64,000 nucleotides of DNA. Source: Micromonospora chokoriensis. Lineage in GTDB: Bacteria; Actinomycetota; Actinomycetes; Mycobacteriales; Micromonosporaceae. Where the stretch lies: positions 124,001 to 188,000 of the forward strand of contig NZ_JOAN01000002.1 in assembly GCF_000718555.1 (NCBI RefSeq), written 5' to 3'. Of this stretch, positions 18,279 to 25,528 are shown one piece after another (position 1 is the stretch's first letter; the number at the start of each line of letters is the position of its first letter). The notes beneath the pieces were generated by a model. It saw nothing but the letters and a program-made list of their open reading frames with translations, did no database searches and had not been told where the DNA came from. Both the position numbers and the translations under genes were made by a program.

Positions 18279-18314
18279 AGCTAATGCGGTTAGCTAAAGG
18301 CTAATGACATTAGC
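18279..18314. promoter_or_regulatory. Two tandem palindromic operators, probably for TetR
   Basis: Site 1 (18279-18295) is AGCTAA-TGCGG-TTAGCT, arms perfect. Site 2 (18300-18314) is GCTAATG-A-CATTAGC, a perfect 7+1+7 palindrome. They share the half-site GCTAA(TG), and their centres are 20 bp apart, about two helix turns, so dimers would bind the same face. They lie between the hydrolase-tetR operon and the divergent methyltransferase gene, which may also be controlled. Confidence 0.75.
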
Positions 18315-18351
18315 TTGAGGAGTCAAGCGCGCGGAGCCGTATAGTGCCGCG

Positions 18352-18954
18352 ATGGAAACGGACAAGGTGCAGCAGGCTTACACGTCCGTCGCGGAGCTCT
18401 ACATCGAGCTGTTCGGCACAATCCAGCAGGTGGACGCCGACGACCTCGCCTTCATCAGGCGACACCTGGCGAGCCGGCCGGGCACGGTGCTCGATCTGGG
18501 GTGCGGCCCAGGCCACCTCACCGGCTACCTTCATGCGCTGGGCGTCGAGGCGACGGGGATCGACCTGGTTCCCGAGTTCATCGCGCACGCGCGGGCGACC
18601 CACCCGGACGTCGAGTTCGAGCTGGGTTCGATGGAACGCCTCGACGTGGCCGGCGGCTCCGTCGACGGCATCCTGTCCTGGTACTCGTCGATCCATCTAC
18701 CGCCGCAGGAGCTCGACGGCCTACTCAAGGAGTTCCGGCGGGCGCTGACCCCTGCCGGGCGGTTGGTCCTGGGCGTCTTCGACGCCGAGGAGGTCGGCGC
18801 TTTCGACCACAAGGTTGTGACCGCCTATCGCTGGCCGGTCGACGAGATCGCCGAGCGACTCGCCCGGGCCGGTTTCCGGGAGGTCGAACGCCTCCGGCGG
18901 CCCGGCAACGACAAGCATCGGCCGCTCGCCGCCATCGCGGCGGTCGCGGTGTGA
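18352..18954 (+). CDS. Class I SAM-dependent methyltransferase
   Basis: The 200-residue protein has motif I VLDLGCGPGHLTGYL (about residues 45-59), the acidic residue of motif II in ATGIDLVPEF, and motif IV-like DGILSWYSSIHLP. It is close to the Methyltransf_11/25 fold used for small molecules. The start ATG lies 37 bp beyond the second TetR-type palindrome. A terminator follows at 18965. The acceptor is unknown. Confidence 0.9.
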   Translation: METDKVQQAYTSVAELYIELFGTIQQVDADDLAFIRRHLASRPGTVLDLGCGPGHLTGYLHALGVEATGIDLVPEFIAHARATHPDVEFELGSMERLDVAGGSVDGILSWYSSIHLPPQELDGLLKEFRRALTPAGRLVLGVFDAEEVGAFDHKVVTAYRWPVDEIAERLARAGFREVERLRRPGNDKHRPLAAIAAVAV

Positions 18955-18964
18955 GGGCCGCCGA

Positions 18965-18995
18965 GGGCCGGCCTCCCAGCGCGGGAGACCGGCCC
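18965..18995. terminator. Convergent terminator hairpin
   Basis: GGGCCGGCCTCCC pairs with GGGAGACCGGCCC over 13 positions with one mismatch around a 5-base loop. It is placed between the methyltransferase (plus) and the WrbA-like gene (minus). Confidence 0.7.
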
Positions 18996-19051
18996 TTCGC
19001 CAACAGCGCACCCGGATTGAAGCGGGGGCTTCCGGTACGGCGGCAGCGCGC

Positions 19052-19651
19052 TCAGGCGCTGAGCTTCCCGGCGATCTTGACGACCCGCGCGGCCATGTGG
19101 TCGAGGGCAGCGAACTGGGCGTCGCCCAGCGGGGCGTCGTTGTTTCCGCCGGTGACGTGCGAGACGCCGTACGGGTTCCCGTCAGCGAACTTGAGCGGGT
19201 CGGTGTAGCCCGGGGCGACGACCAGACCGCCGAAGTGGTGGACGGTGTTGTAGAGCGCGAGAAGCGTCGACTCCTGACCCCCGTGCGAGGTCATTGATGC
19301 GGTGAAACCGGCGTACACCTTGTCGGCGAGCAGCCCCTGCGCCCACTGCGGCCCGAGGGTGTCGATGAACTGCTTGAGCTGGCTGGCGACGTTGCCGTAG
19401 CGGGTGGGAGTGCCGAACAGCACCGCGTCCGCCCAGACGACGTCGTCGGCGGTCGCCTTCGGCTCGTTCTTCGTGGCGTCGAAGTGCTGGCTCCAGGCGG
19501 CGTTGGAGGCGATGGCCTCTGCCGGGGCAAGCTCCGGAACCTGACGCAGCCGCACCTCGGCGCCGGCCTTCTCGCCAGCCTCGGCAAGGCGCTTGGCCAT
19601 GGCGTGGAGGGTGCCGGTGGACGAGTAGTAGATGACGGAGAGCTTGGTCAT
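19052..19651 (-). CDS. wrbA: NAD(P)H:quinone oxidoreductase, WrbA-type flavodoxin fold
   Basis: The 199-residue protein shows the WrbA pattern: FMN phosphate loop YYSSTGTLHAMA, GTPTRYGNVASQLKQF, GFTASMTSHGGQE and PYGVSHVTGG. WrbA tetramers reduce quinones by two electrons with NAD(P)H and protect against redox cycling. The ATG at 19651 has GAGGAAGGA upstream; the open frame continues much further upstream but has no flavodoxin sequence there. An inverted repeat at 19674-19702 may be its operator. Confidence 0.9.
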   Translation of the reverse strand: MTKLSVIYYSSTGTLHAMAKRLAEAGEKAGAEVRLRQVPELAPAEAIASNAAWSQHFDATKNEPKATADDVVWADAVLFGTPTRYGNVASQLKQFIDTLGPQWAQGLLADKVYAGFTASMTSHGGQESTLLALYNTVHHFGGLVVAPGYTDPLKFADGNPYGVSHVTGGNNDAPLGDAQFAALDHMAARVVKIAGKLSA

Positions 19652-19673
19652 CGGAGCATCCTTCCTCAAAGTA

Positions 19674-19702
19674 GTTGCTGCCGATAAATTTGCTGCAGCA
19701 AC
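19674..19702. promoter_or_regulatory. Inverted repeat upstream of wrbA-like gene
   Basis: GTTGCTGC (19674-19681) and GCAGCAAC (19695-19702) are a perfect 8-bp inverted repeat, and TTGCTGCAGCAA (19690-19701) is itself a 12-bp palindrome. It begins 23 bp upstream of the ATG. MarR- or HxlR-type redox regulators use sites of this kind; no such regulator gene is in the window. Confidence 0.5.
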
Positions 19703-19806
19703 AATCTCGACTGTAGCAGCCCCCTCGCAGTACCCCAACGGCCCGACCAATCCCACGGTCGTGACGGCGCACACCAGCCGTCCCCGGACGCGGTGACCAC
19801 TTCGGG

Positions 19807-20199
19807 TCAGGAGCCGTCCGGAGGGTTGGCGGGCTGCTGCCCCGGCCAGAACGGCCACTCCTCGAACGACCGACACCGTCCGTCGTCGGCGAACCGCATG
19901 ACCCACAGGTCGCGGTACTCCTGGTCGACCGGGTCGCCGTAGCGGACCTCCTGGCGCGACACGGCGGTATCCCCCTCGACCGCGACGATCTCCGTGGTCA
20001 GCTGGAACACCTCGTCGGGGCCCTTGCGCTGCTTCTCCCACATCCGGGCGATGGCCGGCAGGCCGACGACCGGCGTCCAGTACGGCCCCTGCTGGTAGCT
20101 CGCGTCCTCGGTGAAGATCGTGACCAGCGCATCGGTGCCCGGAGTCCGCCAGAGCCGTTCGTAGGCGGCGAGCCAATCCTCGACGTGCTTCCTGTCCAT
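19807..20199 (-). CDS. NTF2-like/SnoaL-fold protein
   Basis: The 130-residue protein has the compact NTF2/SnoaL pattern: an N-terminal helix (VEDWLAAYERLW), FTEDASYQ, and strands ending in DLWVMRFADDGRCRSFEEWPF. The fold serves as ketosteroid-isomerase-like enzymes or small-ligand binders. I chose the ATG at 20199 because AGGG lies 8 bp upstream; the preceding in-frame ATG at 20205 is too close to it. Function unknown. Confidence 0.8.
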   Translation of the reverse strand: MDRKHVEDWLAAYERLWRTPGTDALVTIFTEDASYQQGPYWTPVVGLPAIARMWEKQRKGPDEVFQLTTEIVAVEGDTAVSRQEVRYGDPVDQEYRDLWVMRFADDGRCRSFEEWPFWPGQQPANPPDGS

Positions 20200-20304
20200 G
20201 GACATCACCCTGCCAGCCGAGCGGCCCTCAGCGGGGCAAACCCACGTGGGCCGGCGACCCCTCGTCGTCGGCCCACCGCCAGCCACCCGTTCCGTCCGGG
20301 CCAG

Positions 20305-21018
20305 TCAGCTCACTCCCCGAACCGCCTCGATGATCGTCTCGGCGACCTCGCTCGGCCGGGCCACCGCCATCGCGTGCGACCCGCCGACGATCTCGCGCTG
20401 CCCTCGGGGGTTGGCTCGCTCGGCCATGAAGCGGTGCACGTCGGCGGGAATGTTCTTGTCAGCGTCCCCGAAGACGAACCAGCTGGGCAGCGATCGCCAG
20501 GCGGGGTCGCCGTTGAGCTTGTCGCCCAGGGCCTGTTCGGTGATCGGCCGCTGGGTCCGAGCCATCAGCGCGGCCATGTTCTCCGACGCGTCCGCGCAGA
20601 ACTGCGCGTGGTACTGCTCCTGGCCAATGGCCACCTCGTTCCCGCCGGCCGACAGCGGGTACTTCACCAGCGTGTCGGCGAGCGTGCTGCCGGGGAACTT
20701 CGCGGACAGCGCCAGCGCCGACTCACCCGTGTCCGGAGCGAAGGCGTTGACGTACACGAGGGCCCGCACCGAGGTGTCATCGGCGGCGGCCTGCGTGATC
20801 ACCATGCCGCCGTAGGAGTGGCCGACGAGGACGACCGGGCCGCCGATCCCGCGGACGACATCCCGCACGTACGCGGCGTCTCCCGCGACGCCGCGCAGCG
20901 GGTTCGCGGCGGCCACCGAGTCGTACGCGGCACCCAGCCGCTCGAGCACGCCATTCCAGCTTGCCGAGTCGGCGAACGCGCCGTGCACGAGAACGATGGT
21001 GGGCTGTGGATCAGGCAT
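20305..21018 (-). CDS. Alpha/beta hydrolase (EstC/salicylate-esterase-like)
   Basis: The 237-residue protein shows VLVHGAFADSASWNGV, nucleophile Ser in GHSYGGMV, acid Asp in VFGDADKNIP, and His in GGSHAMAVARPSEVA. This is the signature of the hydroxynitrile-lyase-like plant and bacterial esterase group. No signal peptide, so cytoplasmic. It stands alone; the NTF2-like gene follows on the same strand after 106 bp. Confidence 0.9.
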   Translation of the reverse strand: MPDPQPTIVLVHGAFADSASWNGVLERLGAAYDSVAAANPLRGVAGDAAYVRDVVRGIGGPVVLVGHSYGGMVITQAAADDTSVRALVYVNAFAPDTGESALALSAKFPGSTLADTLVKYPLSAGGNEVAIGQEQYHAQFCADASENMAALMARTQRPITEQALGDKLNGDPAWRSLPSWFVFGDADKNIPADVHRFMAERANPRGQREIVGGSHAMAVARPSEVAETIIEAVRGVS

Positions 21019-21166
21019 GATAGGCGCTCCCTCACTCCGTGAAGCTGTTCACCGCCGGGTCGCACTGGTACGCCTGGATACCCGTTACGCGAGTGTGAAA
21101 CGTCCGGTCCCGACGGCTTCCACCCGTCGGTGTTTCCGCCGAGCCCGCCTCACCCGAGGCACGCCA

Positions 21167-21241
21167 CCCCTTTGCTCTGCACCCGCCCGCGCACCACGCA
21201 CGGTCCGTAACTGGCGCGTGGGCGGGTGCAGAGCAAAGGGG
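21167..21241. repeat. 22-bp perfect inverted repeat (REP-like element)
   Basis: The left arm 21167-21188 begins CCCCTTTGCTCTGCACCCGC, and the right arm 21220-21241 is its exact complement over 22 bp; the loop is 31 bp with a further GCGC/GCGC pairing inside. It is not placed as a terminator, since the hydrolase starts leftward from 21018 and only a decayed gene lies to the right. A mobile or REP-type palindrome is the likeliest explanation. The interval 21019-21337 has no other recognisable content. Confidence 0.65.
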
Positions 21242-21337
21242 GGATCCGGCGCGGCACGACCCCGCCCCACAGCCGGCGGCCTGCCGCGCCGGACCCGCGG
21301 TGAGGTGCATCAACCCGATGGGCAGGAGGCTGCGGTG

Positions 21338-21604
21338 GTGGCAGCGACGCTGGCCGAGGTGCTGGCCGAGCTGGTCGAGCTGGAGGACCCGAAGGTACGC
21401 GAGATGAAGGACGCGCCGGATCGCCTGCAGTGGGCGATGAACCACTGCCTGGCGCAGATCGGGATCGCACACGCAGAGCACCGTGCCCGGGCGATCGACA
21501 TCGGCGAACGCCTGTAGGTGCTCAAGGACTATCCAACCTCCCCCGGCTGCACGTCTCCGTTCGCGCCCAGCTGGATCAGCGCAATGGTGCGCCGAGCGGG
21601 ATAG
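21338..21604 (+). pseudogene. 3' remnant of a DNA-alkylation-repair (AlkD-like) gene
   Basis: The frame encodes LAELVELEDPKVREMKDAPD then QWAMNHCLAQIGIAHAEHRA and IGERL, followed by TAG at 21515, then in the same frame VLKDYPTSPGCTSPFAPSWI and a stop at 21602. This is the C-terminal pattern of AlkD-like HEAT-repeat DNA glycosylases as I recall it. The N-terminal two thirds are absent and the in-frame TAG breaks what is left. The remnant begins about 95 bp after the 22-bp inverted repeat, which may mark a deletion edge. Confidence 0.55.
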
Positions 21605-21662
21605 GCGGCGGGCCCTCGGGCGAGCCCGCATCGGCGGGTCGACGCCTCTTCCCGCCCACACC

Positions 21663-21668
21663 TATAGT
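21663..21668 (+). promoter_or_regulatory. -10 element, near-leaderless promoter of the MFS gene
   Basis: TATAGT ends 10 bp before the MFS ATG at 21679, placing the transcription start within about 5 bases of the start codon. No ribosome binding site is visible and the -35 region is weak. A leaderless mRNA, common in actinomycetes, is inferred. Confidence 0.5.
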
Positions 21669-21678
21669 GAGTTCCATT

Positions 21679-22917
21679 ATGGGACTTACAACGTTCTGGC
21701 GCTGGTGGGTGGCCGGCACGACCAGCCACCTCGGCTCGGCGGTCGGCGGGGTGGCCCTGCCGCTGACCGCGCTGACCGTGCTGGACGCGTCCGCCTTCGA
21801 GATGGGTCTGATCACGGCGGCCGGTTATCTGGCGTACCTCCTGATCAGCCTGCCGGCCGGGGTGATCGTGCAGCGCGTAGCGCTGCGCGGCATGCAGGTC
21901 TGCCTGGATCTGATCCGGGCCGTTGCCATCGCCTCCGTCCCCCTCGCCTGGTGGTTCGAGACGCTGACGGTGGCTCAGCTGATCGCGGTCGCCCTGGTCG
22001 TGAGCTTCGCCAACGTGCTGTTCGACGTGGCGAACCAGACGTTCCTGCCGGAGATCGTGCCGGCCGCGCAGCTACAGGCCCGCAACAGCCTCACTTCCGG
22101 CACGCATGCCGCCACCGCGCTGGGCGGGCCCTCCCTGGGCGGTCTCGCGGTGCAGCTGCTGGGTGCGGTGCCGACGCTGTTCGTGGACGCCGTCAGCTAC
22201 CTGCTCTCCGCCGTGCTGCTGCGAACCCTCCCGGCCCGGCGGGTGCAGCGACCGACTGAACGGCCACCGATGGTCACGATGATCCGCGAGGGCTGGCACT
22301 ACGTGCTCCGGCATCCGATCATCGGACCGGCCATGTGGGACGCCACCGCGACGAACTTCGTCAACGGCGCGATGCTGGCCCTCTTCCCGTTCTACCTGGT
22401 GCGCGAGCTGCACGCATCGCCGTTCATGGTCGGGCTGCTGCTCGCCGCCGACGGCCTCGGCACCCTCATCGGCGCCGCGCTGACCACCCGCTTCACCGAC
22501 CGGGTAGGCACCGCCCGCGGCCTGATCATCGCTGCCGTCGTCGGCGTGGCCGGCGCGCTGATCATCCCGCTGGGCACCGGCACCGCCGCACTCCTCGCCT
22601 TCGCCGTGGGCAACATCGTCTTCGCCGGGTCCTCAGTGGTGCTCAGCGTGACCACCCGCACGTACCGGATGCTCGCCAGCCCGCCGGAACTGCTGTCCCG
22701 GGTGATCGCCACGGTCAAGTTCGTCTCCTGGGGCGCCATCCCGCTCGGCGGCCTGCTCGCCGGCATCCTGGCCGGGCCGCTCGGCGCCCGCACCACTCTG
22801 CTGATCTTCGGAGCGCTCACCGTGCTGTCTCCGATCATCTACCTCTCGACGCCGATCCGCCGGCTGCGCGACCTACCCCTCGACGCGCCGCCGACACCCA
22901 CCGAGGCTCGGGTGTGA
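21679..22917 (+). CDS. MFS transporter (EntS/MFS_3-like exporter)
   Basis: The 412-residue protein has about 12 hydrophobic helices. It begins directly with a transporter-like N-terminus (MGLTTFWRWWVAGTTSHLGS) and has the central pattern NVLFDVANQTFLPEIVP typical of the DHA3/MFS_3 drug and siderophore exporters. The start ATG at 21679 has a -10 box right before it instead of a ribosome site. It is monocistronic. Substrate unknown. Confidence 0.9.
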   Translation: MGLTTFWRWWVAGTTSHLGSAVGGVALPLTALTVLDASAFEMGLITAAGYLAYLLISLPAGVIVQRVALRGMQVCLDLIRAVAIASVPLAWWFETLTVAQLIAVALVVSFANVLFDVANQTFLPEIVPAAQLQARNSLTSGTHAATALGGPSLGGLAVQLLGAVPTLFVDAVSYLLSAVLLRTLPARRVQRPTERPPMVTMIREGWHYVLRHPIIGPAMWDATATNFVNGAMLALFPFYLVRELHASPFMVGLLLAADGLGTLIGAALTTRFTDRVGTARGLIIAAVVGVAGALIIPLGTGTAALLAFAVGNIVFAGSSVVLSVTTRTYRMLASPPELLSRVIATVKFVSWGAIPLGGLLAGILAGPLGARTTLLIFGALTVLSPIIYLSTPIRRLRDLPLDAPPTPTEARV

Positions 22918-23026
22918 CCGCCCAGTCGCGCTGATCTTGCACCTTCGGATGTCAACATGGCGCGAATGTCCACTGTGTCGGAATAGAAAGTGCAAGCTCG
23001 CGGAGCAGGGGCGTTGAGGTGTAGCC

Positions 23027-23053
23027 CGCGGTTTCGCGGGGCAAGAAACCGCG
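23027..23053. terminator. Hairpin downstream of MFS gene
   Basis: CGCGGTTTC (23027-23035) pairs perfectly with GAAACCGCG (23045-23053) around a 9-base loop, 110 bp after the MFS stop. It could terminate that transcript. Nothing else was recognised between 22918 and 23161. Confidence 0.4.
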
Positions 23054-23161
23054 CATGGAGGGAACAGCAAGGGGCGAGGGACATCTGCTCGGCCGGCGGC
23101 ACCGCACCGATGAATCGGGCCGGACGGGGCTGGCGACGCCGCTTGCGGCAGCCCTCGTCTG

Positions 23162-23950
23162 ATGCGGCTGAGGCACAGCCTTCCCCCGGTGGCGCTCGGC
23201 GCGGTGGCGCTCGGCGCGATTCTCGGCGCAAACCCCGCCCACGCCGACACGCCGTTACCAATACCGCTACCGACCAGCCTGCACCCGGTGGAGGTCGCCA
23301 CCTCGCCGGAGGTCATCAAGGTTTCGGTGGCCGACGTGGTCGACGTGGTCGACGTGGTCGACGTGGTCGACGTGGTCGACGTGGTCGACGTGGTCGACTT
23401 GGTCGACGTACGGCTGGACGTCCCACCGCCCCTGCCGTCGGCCATTCCGGTGCCTACGCCGTCGGTTCAGCCCTCGACAGTCCTACCAGGTCGGCCGGCC
23501 GGCACGCCGTCCTCGCCACAGGCCACACCTGCCCCGTCCACCTCGGCGTCATCGGCCGCACCCCGTGCCTCGCGACCGTCGCCCGCACCGTCGGCGTCCG
23601 CACCGGCGACGGTGTCCCTGGGCAGCGCCCACGGCACGGCCGATGACCGGGTGCCGGATCAGGCGCGGGCCGCGACGGCCGCTGTCACCGGAGAGCGACC
23701 CGGTCCGCCCGCCCGGCCCGCGTCGGGGCCACCGGCGCTGGTGCTGGCGCTCGCGTCCGCAGCCGGCGGCGTCGGCACCAACGGTGTCGATCCACCGACC
23801 TCGACAGCCGAAGCTTCGCCGCACACCTCGCCCCTGCACCCGGGGCTTACCGTCACCGCCGTCGACATGCGCGCTGCCGGCCGACCGGTGGAACGTGGTC
23901 CCCCGCCGCCTCAACAACTCCTGATCACCCACTCGCGTCCACGACGTTGA
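23162..23950 (+). CDS. Secreted Pro/Ser/Ala-rich protein with VVD tandem repeat
   Basis: The 262-residue protein has a clear signal peptide (MRLRHSLPPVALGAVALGAI, cut near AHADTP). Residues about 59-82 are eight repeats of Val-Val-Asp (the last Leu-Val-Asp), from the 9-bp repeats at 23336-23407. The rest is low-complexity Pro/Ser/Thr/Ala, like a cell-wall spacer. There is no transmembrane anchor or enzymatic domain. The start has no strong ribosome site. Acidic VVD repeats could bind cations or pack as a beta structure; this is speculation. Confidence 0.6.
   Translation: MRLRHSLPPVALGAVALGAILGANPAHADTPLPIPLPTSLHPVEVATSPEVIKVSVADVVDVVDVVDVVDVVDVVDVVDLVDVRLDVPPPLPSAIPVPTPSVQPSTVLPGRPAGTPSSPQATPAPSTSASSAAPRASRPSPAPSASAPATVSLGSAHGTADDRVPDQARAATAAVTGERPGPPARPASGPPALVLALASAAGGVGTNGVDPPTSTAEASPHTSPLHPGLTVTAVDMRAAGRPVERGPPPPQQLLITHSRPRR
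23336..23407 (+). repeat. Eight-copy 9-bp tandem repeat (GTGGTCGAC)
   Basis: Seven exact copies of GTGGTCGAC are followed by one TTGGTCGAC. The unit length is a multiple of three, so gain or loss of copies keeps the reading frame of the secreted protein. Exact identity of copies implies recent slippage. Confidence 0.97.
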
Positions 23951-23963
23951 TCAGGAGAGGTTC

Positions 23964-24248
23964 ATGGAAATCGCCGTTATCTGGATCCCCGCCGACATCG
24001 AGCCGTCGGAGCCCGCCGTCGCGAGGTGCCTCAGCCACCTTCGCCGAAACTCCTACCGATTCGCAGGAATCATGCGGGCCTCGTGGGAGACCGTCGAGCA
24101 GACGATGATCGACGGGGAGGTGGATGTCGTCGTCATCGCCGACTTCGCTCACCTCCCGCCGGACCGGTCCCCCCGGATCGAGCTGGCCAGCGCGACCGGT
24201 GTCGACACGGACGGGGACCATGCGGTTGCCAACACACAGCTCAACTGA
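23964..24248 (+). CDS. Small protein of unknown function, resolvase-like fold suspected
   Basis: The 94-residue protein starts at ATG 23964 behind AGGAGAGG, 13 bp after the repeat protein gene, so they may be co-transcribed. The sequence alternates strand and helix (MEIAVIWIPADIE, CLSHLRRNSYRFAGI, VDVVVIADFAHLPP) in the manner of a small serine-recombinase N-terminal fold, but no catalytic serine motif is present. I do not recognise a named family. A strong terminator follows. Confidence 0.7.
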   Translation: MEIAVIWIPADIEPSEPAVARCLSHLRRNSYRFAGIMRASWETVEQTMIDGEVDVVVIADFAHLPPDRSPRIELASATGVDTDGDHAVANTQLN

Positions 24249-24256
24249 CACCAGAA

Positions 24257-24287
24257 AGCGCCCCGTCCGTCGTGGACGGGGCGCTTC
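24257..24287. terminator. Convergent terminator, 13-bp perfect stem
   Basis: AAGCGCCCCGTCC pairs with GGACGGGGCGCTT around a 5-base loop. The A's at the left and T's at the right make it work in both directions, ending the small plus-strand gene and murQ on the minus strand. Confidence 0.9.
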
Positions 24288-24361
24288 GTCGATCGGGCGG
24301 GCGGGGCGAGTCGTGTCCGGGATCGCCCGGACGAGACAGGGAATCGCCCCGCCCCGGTGGT

Positions 24362-25255
24362 TCAGGACGCGACGGCCGCCCGTACATCATCGTCGGCGTC
24401 GCGCAGCCGTGCCGCAGCCTCCTCGGCGGTGCAGTTCGCCAGCAGCAGCACGATGGCCGTCTTGGCGTGCCCGTGCGCCGCCGCGAGCGCCCGCGCGGCA
24501 GTGTCGAGGTCGGTGTCGGCGGCCTGGGCGACGATCCGACGCGCACGATCGACGAGCTTCTCGTTGGTGGCGTTCATGTCCACCATCAAATTGCCGTAGA
24601 CCTTGCCGAGCCGAGCCATCGTGGCGGTGGAGATCATGTTGCAGACGAGCTTCTCGGCGGTGCCGGCCTTGAGCCGGGTGGAGCCGGTGAGCACCTCGGG
24701 GCCGGTGGGCACCTCGATGGCGACGTCGGCGTGCCGGCTGGCCACGGCGTTCCGGTTGCAGGCCACCGAGATGGTCGCCGCTCCGCGCGCACGAGCGTGA
24801 TCCAACCCACCGACCACGTACGGCGTACGGCCGCTGGCGGCGAGCCCGACCACCGCGTCACGGGCGGTCAGGCCAAGGGCGTCGAGGTCGGCGATGGCGC
24901 GGTTCGGGTCGTCCTCCGCGCCCTCGACGGCGACGCCGAAGGCTCGCGCCCCACCGGCGAGCAGGCCGACGACCCGCTCGGGTGGCGTACCGAAGGTGGG
25001 TGGGATCTCGACGGCGTCGAGCATGCCGATCCGGCCGCTGGTGCCGGCGCCGAGGTAGATCAACCGCCCGCCCTGGCGTAGCGACGCCACGATGACGTCG
25101 ACGGCGGCCGCGATGTCCGGCACGGCCCGGCGGACGGTCTCGGCGACGGTCTGGTCCTCGTCGTTCATCGCGAGAAGCAACTCGGTGGGAGACATCCGGT
25201 CGAGGTCGGTGGTCTTGTCGTTGCGGGTCTCGGTACCGAGGGTGCTGAGGTCCAC
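24362..25255 (-). CDS. murQ: N-acetylmuramic acid 6-phosphate etherase
   Basis: The 297-residue protein is a full-length MurQ. It cleaves the D-lactyl ether of MurNAc-6-phosphate to give GlcNAc-6-phosphate and D-lactate in the cytoplasm. The SIS-fold sugar-phosphate site reads GAGTSGRIGMLDA. The two glutamates known as catalytic in the E. coli enzyme are at the same positions here, Glu83 (AVEIPPTFG) and Glu114 (EGAEDD). C-terminal family pattern: STRLKAGTAEKLVCNMIST. It is divergent from the symporter-anmK-dehydrogenase operon, which supplies its substrate and can oxidise its D-lactate product. Confidence 0.97.
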   Translation of the reverse strand: MDLSTLGTETRNDKTTDLDRMSPTELLLAMNDEDQTVAETVRRAVPDIAAAVDVIVASLRQGGRLIYLGAGTSGRIGMLDAVEIPPTFGTPPERVVGLLAGGARAFGVAVEGAEDDPNRAIADLDALGLTARDAVVGLAASGRTPYVVGGLDHARARGAATISVACNRNAVASRHADVAIEVPTGPEVLTGSTRLKAGTAEKLVCNMISTATMARLGKVYGNLMVDMNATNEKLVDRARRIVAQAADTDLDTAARALAAAHGHAKTAIVLLLANCTAEEAAARLRDADDDVRAAVAS

Positions 25256-25528
25256 GGGGTGCTCGTTCCTCTCGCTGGTGTTCAGTCGCCGGCTGGCGGG
25301 GCGTGGTTCTCAGGTCGCCCGCCGGCCGCCGACGGCCCGCTGGTGTGGTTGACGACGAGCGCGTCTCGCAACCCGTTGGCGCGGCCGGGCCGAGGCGCAG
25401 CCGCGCGATTCGTCCTGTATCAGCAGGCTGGGACCACAGCGTAACCAGCCCGGAGGGGCGGTGGCAAAAAGTTTCGCGGTAGGCTCGTCCAGCGTCACTT
25501 TCTGACAATTGCTGGTTGGGAGCGAGCC

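Noticed and set aside
23336..23407. CRISPR array
   Set aside because: Units are 9 bp and contiguous with no spacers.
22873..23445. Minus-strand Thr/Ser-repeat protein across the 9-bp repeats
   Set aside because: A 9-bp repeat gives repetitive peptides in all six frames; only the plus-strand frame has a signal peptide.
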